DNA of 64,000 nt, from contig NZ_BBXE01000035.1 in NCBI RefSeq assembly GCF_001570565.1, positions 1-64,000 of the forward strand, written 5' to 3'. Shown here piece by piece: positions 42,994-51,583 of the stretch; position 1 is the stretch's first letter; each line of letters starts with the position of its first letter. Source of the stretch: Herbidospora yilanensis (GTDB taxonomy: Bacteria > Actinomycetota > Actinomycetes > Streptosporangiales > Streptosporangiaceae). The translations under genes were made by a program, and so were the position numbers. The notes beneath the pieces were generated by a model. It had not been told where the DNA came from, searched no databases, and was given only the letters and a program-made list of their open reading frames with translations.

Positions 42994-43778
42994 AAGCGGC
43001 CGTCGTGGCGGTCGATGCGCAGCGGGCGGCCGAAGCACGCCGACAGGTGCTCGCCGGTCAAAGTCTCCGCGACCGGGCCGCCGGCCAGCACCCGGGCGTC
43101 GCGCATCAGCAGCGCGTGGGTGGTGGTCGCCGGGACCTCCTCCAGGTGGTGGGTGACCAGCACGGTCGACAGGCCCGGACGGACGGCGAGCTCCTCCAGG
43201 GCCTCGATCAGGTCTTCGCGGGCGGGCAGGTCGAGGCCGGCGAAGGGCTCGTCGAGGAGCAGGATCTCGGGGTCGGCCATGAGGGCGCGGGCCACCCGGA
43301 CGCGGGCCCGTTCCCCCTGGGAGCACACGACGAAGAGCCGATCGGCCAGGTCCTTGCAGCCCAGGTCGGTCAGCAGGGCCTCGGCCTTGGCGTGCTCGGC
43401 GGGGCCGTACTGGTCCCAGAGGGGGGCGCTGGTGCCGGTGTGGCCGGTCAGGACGACCGTCTTGGCGGTCGCGCCCTCCTCCTCCAGCAGGCTCTCGTCG
43501 ACGAGCCGCTGACTGGCCGCCACCAGGCCGATGTGGCGGCGCAACTCCCGCAGGTCGACCTTGCCGAGCTGCTTGCCGAGCACCCGGGCGATGCCGGAGG
43601 TGGGGTGGCGCACGGTCGCGGCGACCGACAACATCGTGGTCTTCCCGGCGCCGTTGGGGCCGAGCACCACCCAGTGCTCGCCCTTCCGGACGGTGAGGTC
43701 CACGTCGGAGACCAGCGCGCGGCCGACGGCGCGCACGCTCACCCCGTGGAGTTCAAGCGCGGAATCGTTCATCCGCAC
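42975..43778 (-). CDS. Stand-alone ABC ATPase
   Basis: 267 residues: Walker A LGPNGAGKTTM (about 39-49), signature region CSQGERARVRVARAL (non-standard: SQGE instead of SGGQ), Walker B ILLLDEPFAGLD and switch His in VTHHLEE. The pattern resembles ModF/YfeD-like ABC proteins of unclear partner. No permease lies next to it. Start ATG 43778 or 43772. It may serve another transporter or a non-transport function. Confidence 0.9.
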   Translation of the reverse strand: MRMNDSALELHGVSVRAVGRALVSDVDLTVRKGEHWVVLGPNGAGKTTMLSVAATVRHPTSGIARVLGKQLGKVDLRELRRHIGLVAASQRLVDESLLEEEGATAKTVVLTGHTGTSAPLWDQYGPAEHAKAEALLTDLGCKDLADRLFVVCSQGERARVRVARALMADPEILLLDEPFAGLDLPAREDLIEALEELAVRPGLSTVLVTHHLEEVPATTTHALLMRDARVLAGGPVAETLTGEHLSACFGRPLRIDRHDGRFYARRG

Positions 43779-43794
43779 AGCATGTCAGGGTGTT

Positions 43795-45810
43795 TCAGGA
43801 CACCCGGAACTGCCCTCCCACGCGGTCGAGGTCGGCCGGGTGGTCGGCGATGTGGATGCGGTCGCCGTGCTTCACCCCGGCGGGCACGGCCGAGTCGAGG
43901 TAGGTGTTGATCCCCTTCACCAGGAAGTCGTCGAGTTCGCCGTCGACGAGCCGCAGCAGCGCCGCGCCGCCCTTGGCGGTGATCAGCTCGATCGGCCGGC
44001 CGTCGAGTTCGAGGCAGACGGCGCCCTCGTGGTCGCTCTGGGTCAGCACGGTCAGGTAGGCGACGTCGCGGTCGGGGTGGACGCGCAGGTAGGCGTCGGC
44101 GTGGCCGTGGGTGATCCGGACCCGCGACGCCGCGGCGGCCGGGGCGGAGGGGAGGGCGTCGGCGAGGACCGTACAGGGACGGAGGTCCTCGTCGAGGGCC
44201 GGCGCCGGGCCGTCGACCACGACCGAGCCGCCGGCCGCGATGTGCGCGGCCAGCAGCGCCTGCACGTGGCGGTGCATGAACGGCCCGCCCGGCACGGTCA
44301 CGCTCCCGTGGACGGCGAGGTCGTCGACGGTGGCGCTCTGGAGTTCGACCAGCGCGTAGTCGGCGCCCTCGGCGCGGCAGCGCTCGTGGTAGGCGCGCAG
44401 CGACCGGCCCAGCCGCGGGGCGTCGGAGCCCTCGGGCGAGAAGGCGGCGATCCCGGCGTAGGGGAGGTAGAGGCCGTAGGCGCCGGCGCGCTCGGGGCGC
44501 GACTCCAGGAACTCGGCGCCGTGCAGGGTGAGGAAGTCGGACATCGACTTCAGCGTGTGGGCCTTCGGGGTGGCCGCGCCGTTCTCGTCGATCGGGGCGC
44601 AGTCGGGGTAGGGCGACTCGTGCAGGTCGTCGAGTTCGGTGGTCCAGCCCGAGGTGTTGACGCCGGTGTAGACGTTGAACCCGGTCGCGCCGGCCGCCAG
44701 CGCGAGCAGCGTCTGGTGGTAGGAGGTGGTGCCGTCGGCGTAGGCGGGGTCGTAGAGCTTGGAGAAGCCCCAGTTCTCCTCCAGGTTCGGGCCCGGGGCC
44801 CGCTTGGCGGCCGTCACGTAGCGGGCGTGGGAGTCGCGGTTGGCCGAGACGACGCCCATCCAGTTGGTGAAGCCGTAGTGGATGCCGTCCCAGATCTCCG
44901 GGCGGACCCGGGCCAGCCAGTCGTCGAACGAGTGGTGGTGCTCGGCGGGCGGGTTGAGGTTGACCACGACCGGGACGCGCGCGGCGACGGCGGCGCTCCA
45001 GCGGTGGTAGACCTCGGCCAGGTACTCGGCGTGGAAGCGCCCCCAGTCGGCGTAGGACTGCAGCTCCTCCGATCGCGCAGGCCCGGTCCACTCCCTCGGG
45101 GGCTCGATGTCGGACCAGTCGCCGATCGCGGTGCCGTGGAGGCGGTCGTACTCCTCGACGGTGCCGTACCAGTCCTTCAGCCGGTCGCGGTAGAAGGCCA
45201 GCGCCGAGGCGCTGTAGTCGTAGGCGCTCAGCGGGAGCGCGCCGCTGGTGTAGATGCCCTCGTTGGCGATCTGCATCAGGATGATCGGCCCGTCCGGCCA
45301 GGTCGCGGGCTCGATGACCTCCTTGCCGGTGGCGTTGAGCCACTGGGTGACCATGCCGTCGAACAGCGGCGCGAGCGGTGCGGGCAACGGGTCGCCGAGC
45401 CAGTTCGAGGCCTCGCCGGCGGCGTCGAGCACGGCCTCGATCGCCGAGTTGTTCTTCGGGCACACCCAGTCGGGCAGACCGCCGTAGTTGGTCTCGGCGT
45501 GGATGAACGGCCCGGGTTTGGCCACCACCTGGAGCCCGAGCTCGTGGCAGAGCGCCAGGAATCCCACCACGTCACGGTTCCCCTGGCTCTCCCCCGAGAA
45601 GTCAGGCGGACCGTCCGGGGTCGGCTGGTGGTGCCGCCACGGGAGATAGCACGTGATCACGCGGATGCCCAGCTCGTCTCGGATCGCGATGAGCCGGTCA
45701 CGCCACACGGAGGGGTCGTCCCGGTAGTAGGGGTAGTCGGCCGTCACGAGCACCTGCGGCTCGCCGTCGATGACGGTAACACCGTCGCGGACCTCGATGG
45801 CCACGCTCAC
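43795..45810 (-). CDS. GH35-like beta-galactosidase family protein
   Basis: 671 residues, no signal peptide. The TIM barrel has the GH35/GH42 clan pattern: ITCYLPWRHHQPTPDG, VVAKPGPFIHAETNYGGLPDW, MQIANEG with the acid/base Glu (about residue 184) and EENWG (about 344) as a possible nucleophile site. A beta-rich C-terminal part follows. It should cleave beta-galactosides or related glycosides inside the cell. It is divergent from a ROK repressor, the probable regulator. Confidence 0.88.
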   Translation of the reverse strand: MSVAIEVRDGVTVIDGEPQVLVTADYPYYRDDPSVWRDRLIAIRDELGIRVITCYLPWRHHQPTPDGPPDFSGESQGNRDVVGFLALCHELGLQVVAKPGPFIHAETNYGGLPDWVCPKNNSAIEAVLDAAGEASNWLGDPLPAPLAPLFDGMVTQWLNATGKEVIEPATWPDGPIILMQIANEGIYTSGALPLSAYDYSASALAFYRDRLKDWYGTVEEYDRLHGTAIGDWSDIEPPREWTGPARSEELQSYADWGRFHAEYLAEVYHRWSAAVAARVPVVVNLNPPAEHHHSFDDWLARVRPEIWDGIHYGFTNWMGVVSANRDSHARYVTAAKRAPGPNLEENWGFSKLYDPAYADGTTSYHQTLLALAAGATGFNVYTGVNTSGWTTELDDLHESPYPDCAPIDENGAATPKAHTLKSMSDFLTLHGAEFLESRPERAGAYGLYLPYAGIAAFSPEGSDAPRLGRSLRAYHERCRAEGADYALVELQSATVDDLAVHGSVTVPGGPFMHRHVQALLAAHIAAGGSVVVDGPAPALDEDLRPCTVLADALPSAPAAAASRVRITHGHADAYLRVHPDRDVAYLTVLTQSDHEGAVCLELDGRPIELITAKGGAALLRLVDGELDDFLVKGINTYLDSAVPAGVKHGDRIHIADHPADLDRVGGQFRVS

Positions 45811-45857
45811 TCCTTCGCTGGTACACCGTATTGCTCTAATACATAGTCTATATCTTG

Positions 45858-45915
45858 AAAAAAGTCACCCATGGCTCGTTGGTAACGCTCCGACCACGTC
45901 GGATGACTTATTTTT
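45858..45915. promoter_or_regulatory. Paired A-tract motifs between GH35 and ROK genes
   Basis: AAAAAAGTCA (45858-45867) and its inverse TGACTTATTTTT (45904-45915) lie 36 bases apart in the unusually AT-rich 148-base divergent region. ROK/NagC-type repressors commonly bind AT-rich inverted sites. A partial dyad ATACATAGTCTATAT lies at about 45839-45853. Confidence 0.45.
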
Positions 45916-45958
45916 GGCTCTGATCTAACATGGGCGCAGACATGGGGGAAGGAAGATC

Positions 45959-47155
45959 ATGGTGAGGCCCGAGCGACGTACCGTCCGCGATCTCCGAAGG
46001 GGGAACCGGGCGGTCCTGTTGCGCGCTCTCTATTTCGCGGGCCCGACGAGCCGCCACGAGCTGACCGCCCTGACCGGCCTCAGCGCGGCCACCGTCAGCA
46101 ACGTGACCGGCGACCTGCTCGCCGACGACATCATCGTCGAGGCAGGGCTGGTCGACAGCGACGGCGGGCGTCCGCGTGTACTGCTGCGCGTCAATCCGAC
46201 CTACGGTTTCGCGATCGGCGTCGACGTGGGCGAGACCCACGTGCGCGTCGAGTTGTTCGACCTCGACATGAACGAACTGGCCAAGAGCGAGTTCGCGCTG
46301 CGCCCGGGCGCCCACGACGTCGACGTCGTCGTGCGCCACGTGCTGTCGGGCATCGACGCCGTCGTGGCCGACAGCGGGGTGCCGCCGTCGAAGGTCCTGG
46401 GCGTGGGCGTCGGCGTGCCCGGCATCGTCGAACGCGGCCCCGAGGCGATGATCCACGCGCAGACCTTCGGGTGGCACTCGGTCCCGCTCGGCAGCCTCCT
46501 GCGCGCCGGCACCCCGTTCCCGCTGCACATCGACAACGGGGCCAAGACGATGGGCCAGGCCGAGATGTGGTTCGGCGCCGGGCGGGGTTCCCGCCACGCG
46601 GTGATCGCGCTGATCGGGTCGGGCGTCGGCGCCAGCATCATCGCCGACGGCGTGACCTACCGGGGCGCCAACAGCTCCGCCGGCGAGTGGGGCCACACCA
46701 AGATCGCCATCGGCGGCCGGGGCTGCCGATGCGGCGGCCGGGGCTGCCTGGAGGCCTACATCGGCGCCGAGGCCGTGCTGGAACGTGCCGGAATCGACGT
46801 CGACACCTCGACCGAGCAGGCGGCCTTCGCCGAACTGGTGACCTCGGGCTCCCCGGTGATCGACGAGACGGTCGAATACCTCGGGGCCGGCCTGGCGAAC
46901 CTGATCAACCTGTTCAACCCGGAGCGGATCGTCGTCGGCGGCTGGGCCGGCCTGCTGCTCGGCCAGCACCTGCTGACCACGATCAAGCAGAGAGCCGCCG
47001 AGAACTGCCTCACCCAGCCCTATTCGACGGCCTCGATCGTGCTCGGCCGCCTCGGCCCCGACGCCGTCGCCCTGGGCGCGGCCACCCTCGTGGTCGACGA
47101 ATTCCTCCTCAGCACCACCTCGTCGTCAGTGTCGCGGGAGCCCGCCGTAAGCTAG
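45959..47155 (+). CDS. ROK-family transcriptional repressor
   Basis: 398 residues from ATG 45959, with GGAAGG upstream. The N-terminal winged helix (RGNRAVLLRALYFAGPTSRHELTALTGLSAATVSNVTGDLL in the range 14-54) precedes the ROK kinase-like fold: GVDVGETHVRVELFD, GVGVPGIV, EWGHTKIAIGG and the zinc motif CRCGGRGCLE. It probably binds a sugar released by the divergent GH35 enzyme and controls both genes. Confidence 0.93.
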   Translation: MVRPERRTVRDLRRGNRAVLLRALYFAGPTSRHELTALTGLSAATVSNVTGDLLADDIIVEAGLVDSDGGRPRVLLRVNPTYGFAIGVDVGETHVRVELFDLDMNELAKSEFALRPGAHDVDVVVRHVLSGIDAVVADSGVPPSKVLGVGVGVPGIVERGPEAMIHAQTFGWHSVPLGSLLRAGTPFPLHIDNGAKTMGQAEMWFGAGRGSRHAVIALIGSGVGASIIADGVTYRGANSSAGEWGHTKIAIGGRGCRCGGRGCLEAYIGAEAVLERAGIDVDTSTEQAAFAELVTSGSPVIDETVEYLGAGLANLINLFNPERIVVGGWAGLLLGQHLLTTIKQRAAENCLTQPYSTASIVLGRLGPDAVALGAATLVVDEFLLSTTSSSVSREPAVS

Positions 47156-47245
47156 TTCGGCGCGCTGACCTTACGGATTTCCGTCGCGTGAGGGAGCGCA
47201 TACCGCAGAATGGCGTCAAACCCCCCACTGGCCGAGGAGATCACT

Positions 47246-47467
47246 TTGGGCACTTCACGCGACATCCTGGACCTCGCCCTCAGCGCCCGCGAACTGGCCG
47301 ACAACCAGCCCGCCGGCACGTTGGAACACGCGGCCGCCACCTCCGTGGCGATCACCTGCGCGACCACACGGGACGAGGACCAGGCCCGATCGGTGCTGGA
47401 GGGGGTCTCGCCGGAGGAGGTCAGGGCCGCGGCCCTGGAACTCTTCGAACGGCTCGCCCAGCAGTAA
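47246..47467 (+). CDS. Small acidic protein, unknown (73 residues)
   Basis: The start is best placed at TTG 47246: GAGGAG lies six bases before it, whereas the in-frame ATG 47210 has no ribosome site. The protein is an all-helical acidic product (TSRDILDLALSARELADNQ ... GVSPEEVRAAALELFERLAQQ) without Cys or membrane segments. I do not recognise it. An inverted repeat ACGGA-TT-TCCGT at 47174-47185 lies in the upstream gap. Confidence 0.6.
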   Translation: MGTSRDILDLALSARELADNQPAGTLEHAAATSVAITCATTRDEDQARSVLEGVSPEEVRAAALELFERLAQQ

Positions 47468-47481
47468 GAGACGGCGGCACG

Positions 47482-47507
47482 GCTCCGGCCTGTGGGGGCG
47501 CCGGAGC
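47482..47507 (+). terminator. Hairpin after the 73-residue gene
   Basis: GCTCCGGC pairs with GCCGGAGC around a ten-base loop, 15 bases after the stop at 47467. Moderate stem; no T-tract. The remaining bases to the convergent recQ stop (47656) hold no further feature I can support. Confidence 0.5.
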
Positions 47508-47655
47508 TTGAGGTCGTGTACGTCCTGAGCACGGCCCCGGCGGACACCGCACCCGGGACCGCCTCTCATGTGACCGGCTGCGGCCACCAGCGGCCAGCGG
47601 ATCCGACCGGCGCCGTGACGAACGCTCAGATCACGCTTTCCCCCCTTGCGTCGCT

Positions 47656-49596
47656 TCACTCTGCGGCGTCGGCGGTCTCCCCCGCCACCACCTCAAGAAC
47701 CGAGTCGCCGTATTTGGCCAGTTTGTTCTCGCCGATGCCGCTGATCGTGCCCAGTTCGGCGAGGGTCGACGGCAGGCGGGTGGCGATCTCCTTCAGGGTC
47801 GCGTCGTGGAAGACGACGTAGGCCGGCACACCCTGTTCCTTCGCGGTGGCGGCACGCCAGGCCCGGAGGCGTTCGAACAGCGGCTTGGCCTCGGAGGACA
47901 GGTCGGCCGCCGGCGGCGCGGACTTCGCCACGGCGACCCTGGCCCTGCGCTCCGGGTCTTTGCGCATGGTGATGGTCCGCTGACCGCGCAGCACGTCGGC
48001 GCTGGCGTCGGTGAGGATCAAGGTCGGGTAGTCGCCGCCCTCGACGTCGAGGATGCCCAGGGCCAGCAACTGGCGGATGACCGCGCGCCATTCGGGCTCG
48101 CGCAGATCGGTGCCCACGCCGTAGACGCTGAGCGTGTTGTGGCCGTATTGGCGGATCTTCTCGTTGTCGCGGCCGAGCAGGATGTCGGTGATGTGGGCGG
48201 CGCCGAACTTCTGGCGGCGTTCGCGGTGCAGGCGCAGGATCGTCGACAGGACCTTCTGGGCGGCGACCGTGCCGTCCCACGACTCGGGCGGGGTCAGGCA
48301 GGTGTCGCAGTTGCCGCACGGCCCGGCCTGCTGGCCGAAGTAGTCGAGCAGGCCGACGCGGCGGCAGCCGACCGACTCGCACAGGGCCAGCATCGCGTCG
48401 AGATGGCGGGAGAGCCGCCGCCGGTGGGCGTCGTCGCCCTCGGAGGTGTCGATCATGCGGCGCTGCTGGACGACGTCCTGCAGCCCGTAGGCCATCCACG
48501 CCGTGGACGGCAGCCCGTCGCGCCCGGCGCGGCCGGTCTCCTGGTAGTAGCCCTCGATCGACTTCGGCAGGTCGAGGTGGGCGACGAACCGGACGTCGGG
48601 TTTGTCGATCCCCATCCCGAACGCGATCGTCGCCACCATCACCAGGCCCTCCTCCCGGAGGAAGCGTGACTGGTGGGCCGCCCGCGTGCGGGCGTCGAGA
48701 CCGGCGTGGTAGGGCAGCGCCGGGATGCCGTTCTGGGCGAGGAAGGCGGCGACCTGCTCCACCGAGTTGCGCGACAGGCAGTAGACGATGCCGGCGTCGC
48801 CCTTGTGCTCGTTGCGCAGCAGGTCGAGCAGTTGCTTCTTCGGCTCGTTCTTGGGGACGACCCGGTATTGGATGTTGGGCCGGTCGAAGCTGGCGACGAA
48901 GTGGCGGGCGTCGTCGAGCTTGAGCCGGGTGGCGATCTCGGTGTGGGTGGCCGGGGTCGCCGTGGCGGTGAGCGCCACCCTCGGCACGTCGGGCCACCGC
49001 TCGTGGAGGGCCGACAGCGCCAGGTAGTCGGGCCGGAAGTCGTGCCCCCACTGGGACACGCAGTGGGCCTCGTCGATCGCGAACAACGAGATCTTCGCCC
49101 GGTCGAGCAGGTTCATCGTCTGCTCCGACCGCAACCGCTCGGGCGCGAGATAGAGCAGGTCGAGCTCACCGGCGACGAACAGCGCCTCGATGGCCTGCCG
49201 CTCCCCCATGTCCTGCGTCGAGTTGAGGAACCCGGCCCGGACGCCGAGCGCGGTCAGCGCGTCGACCTGATCCTGCATCAGCGCGATCAGCGGCGAGACG
49301 ACCACGCCGACCCCGGGCCGCACGAGGGCGGGGATCTGGTAGCAGAGCGACTTCCCGCCCCCGGTCGGCATCAGGACCAGCGCGTCACCACCCGCGACGA
49401 CGTGATCGATGATCTCCTGCTGGCCGTCGCGGAAGGTGTCGTAGCCGAACACCCGGCTCAGCACGTCGTGGGGGTCGGTGAACCGGGTCTCCTCGACCCA
49501 GGGGGCCGTTTCGAGCCGGGGTTCGTCTTCGTCGTCCCAGTCGGGGGCCTCGGCGTCGGGCCAGGGAACGAGTTCGTCGGGGGAAGCCACCCGCAC
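47656..49596 (-). CDS. recQ: ATP-dependent DNA helicase RecQ
   Basis: 646 residues. SF2 helicase motifs: [57 protein letters not shown], and [13 protein letters not shown]. The RecQ zinc site is in [14 protein letters not shown] with GNCDTC, and a C-terminal HRDC domain starts near 565 ([20 protein letters not shown]). It unwinds DNA in recombination and fork repair. A 40-residue acidic extension precedes the domain. GTG 49596 or GTG 49590 is the start. Confidence 0.97.
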   Translation of the reverse strand: MRVASPDELVPWPDAEAPDWDDEDEPRLETAPWVEETRFTDPHDVLSRVFGYDTFRDGQQEIIDHVVAGGDALVLMPTGGGKSLCYQIPALVRPGVGVVVSPLIALMQDQVDALTALGVRAGFLNSTQDMGERQAIEALFVAGELDLLYLAPERLRSEQTMNLLDRAKISLFAIDEAHCVSQWGHDFRPDYLALSALHERWPDVPRVALTATATPATHTEIATRLKLDDARHFVASFDRPNIQYRVVPKNEPKKQLLDLLRNEHKGDAGIVYCLSRNSVEQVAAFLAQNGIPALPYHAGLDARTRAAHQSRFLREEGLVMVATIAFGMGIDKPDVRFVAHLDLPKSIEGYYQETGRAGRDGLPSTAWMAYGLQDVVQQRRMIDTSEGDDAHRRRLSRHLDAMLALCESVGCRRVGLLDYFGQQAGPCGNCDTCLTPPESWDGTVAAQKVLSTILRLHRERRQKFGAAHITDILLGRDNEKIRQYGHNTLSVYGVGTDLREPEWRAVIRQLLALGILDVEGGDYPTLILTDASADVLRGQRTITMRKDPERRARVAVAKSAPPAADLSSEAKPLFERLRAWRAATAKEQGVPAYVVFHDATLKEIATRLPSTLAELGTISGIGENKLAKYGDSVLEVVAGETADAAE

Positions 49597-49628
49597 ACCC
49601 TAACGAGCCCGGACGACAAACCCGCCCC

Positions 49629-50339
49629 TCAGCGGCGGGCGGCCCGGACCGTGTCCGCGAAGGACACGACCGCGCGCAGGTCCGCCGCGCTCCACGGCAT
49701 GCGGGCGCTGATCTCCTCGCTGTTCTCGTCCCACATTCTGCGGGTCGCCGCTTCGGTCCCCGCGCCCGCCGTGTGGAACGCGGCGCCGAGGGTGTCCCAT
49801 CGGGCGACCGCGTCGCGCGCCTCGGCCGAGTCGGGGGCGACGTCGTCCCGCACGCAGGCGAGCAGGGTTTCGACCAGGGTGCGGAACTCCCGTTTGGCCG
49901 ATTCGACGGCCTCGGGGCCGAGGGCCTCGCGGCGGGCGGTCAGGGAGTCGCGTTGTTCGGGGGTGAAGTAGGCGTCGAACATGGCCATCATCTCCAGGGC
50001 CTTCACGTAGTCGTCGGGGTCGTCGTGGGCGAGCAGGCGGGTGAGCTGTGCCCTCAGCGCGTCGAGTTCGGCGGCGCGTTCCGACAGGGCCGCCAGTTGC
50101 GCGCGCAGGAGGGCCTCCATGGTTCCCGGGGCCTCCAGCGATGCGGCGATTTCCTCCAATGACATGCCGAATGTCCGCAATGACCGGATGCGATAGAGTC
50201 GCCGAAGATCTTCCGGCCCGTAGCGGCGGTGGCCGTTGGGGGTTCTCTCCGTCGGGCGCAGGAGACCGATTTCGTCGTAGTGGCGCAGCGCGCGTACGGT
50301 CGTTCTGGTCGCCTGCGCAAGTCGGCCGATCGTCCACAT
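49629..50339 (-). CDS. MerR-family regulator of the TipA type
   Basis: 236 residues. MerR helix-turn-helix and wing (MWTIGRLAQATRTTVRALRH, YDEIGLLRPTERTPNGHRRY), a coiled coil, then a TipAS-like domain starting at AYFTPEQRDSLTARREALG (about 130-236). TipAS-like domains trap thiopeptides or other drugs and switch on multidrug genes. It is divergent from the zinc dehydrogenase with 49 bases between starts, and may control it. Confidence 0.93.
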   Translation of the reverse strand: MWTIGRLAQATRTTVRALRHYDEIGLLRPTERTPNGHRRYGPEDLRRLYRIRSLRTFGMSLEEIAASLEAPGTMEALLRAQLAALSERAAELDALRAQLTRLLAHDDPDDYVKALEMMAMFDAYFTPEQRDSLTARREALGPEAVESAKREFRTLVETLLACVRDDVAPDSAEARDAVARWDTLGAAFHTAGAGTEAATRRMWDENSEEISARMPWSAADLRAVVSFADTVRAARR

Positions 50340-50388
50340 GCGGCAACCGTACGACCTGCCGTGACGTCCGATTCAAGGGGAGATTCCC

Positions 50389-51336
50389 ATGCTGGTGGCA
50401 CGACTCCACGGCGCGGCCGATCTGCGGGTTCACGAAGAGGCCGATCCGGTGGCCCAGGCCGGGGAGACGGTCGTCAGGGTGACCTCGGTCGGGGTGTGCG
50501 GGTCGGATCTGCACTGGTTCGGCGAGGGCGGCATCGGCGACGCCCAGTTGACGCGGCCGCTCGTGGTCGGGCACGAGTTCGCGGGGGTGACGCTCGACGG
50601 GCGGCGGGTGGCCGTCGATCCGGCCGTGCCGTGCGAGGAGTGCCCGTCGTGCCTGCGCGGCTACCGGAACCTGTGTCCTCATGTGCGGTTCGCCGGGCAC
50701 GGGCAGACCGACGGCGGGCTGCGGGAATACATGGCCTGGCCGAGCGCCTGCCTCCACCCGCTGCCCGACTCGGTGTCCGACCTCGAAGGGGCGCTGCTGG
50801 AGCCGCTGGGGGTGGCCATCCACGCGTTCGACCTGGGGCATCTCCCCCTCGGCGGGACCGCCGGCGTGGTCGGGTGCGGGCCCATCGGGCTGATGCTCAT
50901 TCAGTTGCTGCAGATCGCGGGGGCCTCGACGGTCGCCGCGGTGGAGCCGCTGCCCCATCGGGCCGCGAAGGCGCGGGAGCTGGGGGCCTCCACCGACCCC
51001 CACGGCGACCTCGACGTGGTGTTCGAGGTGGCCGGCACCGACCAGGCGGTCGACACGGCCTTCGAGATGGCGCGGCCGGGCGGCCGGGTCGTGCTGGCCG
51101 GGATTCCAGACGAAGACCGCACTGTTTTCCGGGCCTCGACCGCGCGGCGCAAGGGGCTGACGATCGCGATGGCGCGGCGGATGAACGACGTCTATCCGCG
51201 GGCGATCAAGCTGGTGGCCCAGGGCCGGGTCGATCTGGTCTCGCTGGTGTCGGGGCGGTTCGCCCTGCGGGACGCGGCGAAGGCGTTCGCCGAGGCGCAG
51301 TCACGGCAGGGTCTCAAAATCGTTATCGAGCCCTAA
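50389..51336 (+). CDS. Zinc-dependent MDR-family dehydrogenase (sorbitol/threonine DH-like)
   Basis: 315 residues; GGGGAG precedes ATG 50389. Catalytic zinc ligands in GVCGSDLHWFG and GHEFAG, structural-zinc lobe CEECPSCLRGYRNLC, cofactor loop GVVGCGPIGLMLIQLL and NAD-binding VEPLPHRA. The family oxidises polyols or amino alcohols. It lies upstream of the sugar importer operon on the same strand, separated by 247 bases with a promoter, so it may act on the same class of substrate. Confidence 0.92.
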   Translation: MLVARLHGAADLRVHEEADPVAQAGETVVRVTSVGVCGSDLHWFGEGGIGDAQLTRPLVVGHEFAGVTLDGRRVAVDPAVPCEECPSCLRGYRNLCPHVRFAGHGQTDGGLREYMAWPSACLHPLPDSVSDLEGALLEPLGVAIHAFDLGHLPLGGTAGVVGCGPIGLMLIQLLQIAGASTVAAVEPLPHRAAKARELGASTDPHGDLDVVFEVAGTDQAVDTAFEMARPGGRVVLAGIPDEDRTVFRASTARRKGLTIAMARRMNDVYPRAIKLVAQGRVDLVSLVSGRFALRDAAKAFAEAQSRQGLKIVIEP

Positions 51337-51349
51337 ATCGCGATTTGGG
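51332..51349. promoter_or_regulatory. CG-centred palindrome at the end of the dehydrogenase gene
   Basis: CCTAAATCGCGATTTGGG: a perfect 12-base core AAATCGCGATTT, 16 of 18 positions symmetric. It covers the TAA stop of the dehydrogenase gene. CG-centred palindromes of this size are the form bound by LacI-family regulators, and a LacI gene lies at the end of this locus. Confidence 0.45.
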
Positions 51350-51461
51350 CCATACCTAAACAAGGCTACGGTCCGCTCGTTAGAGCCTTGAACTAACTCC
51401 TAAAATACCTGGCGCGTTCCACCCGTTCCGATCGCCCACGTCAGTTTCGATTGTCAACCCG

Positions 51462-51564
51462 CAAAAGTCCGACAGAACCGCGCGCCACGCGCCGAACGGC
51501 ACTCGAAAGCACCCCTAAAAAGGTTATTGACGTGCCGACTTTTGCCTTGCAGCCGTCAAAAGTC
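51462..51564 (+). promoter_or_regulatory. Three CAAAAGTC sites upstream of the sugar importer
   Basis: CAAAAGTCC at 51462-51470, GACTTTTG at 51537-51544 and CAAAAGTC at 51557-51564. The last two form an exact 8-base inverted repeat with a 12-base spacer that brackets the -35 of the predicted promoter. This is the layout of a repressor operator. Confidence 0.5.
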
Positions 51565-51575
51565 CCGCTTAACAT
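51547..51575 (+). promoter_or_regulatory. Predicted promoter of the sugar importer operon
   Basis: TTGCAG (51547-51552), a 17-base spacer and TAACAT (51570-51575). A start site near 51582 would place the ATG at 51584 at or next to the mRNA 5' end, so the first gene is probably leaderless; there is no SD upstream of it. Confidence 0.5.
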
Positions 51576-51583
51576 CCGGCAAT

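Noticed and set aside
40659-43910. Long + strand open frame through the LAL regulator and beyond
   Set aside because: Its product is a Gly/Arg/Ala-rich shadow; the real frame at 40591-42993 has a complete ATPase and LuxR domain.
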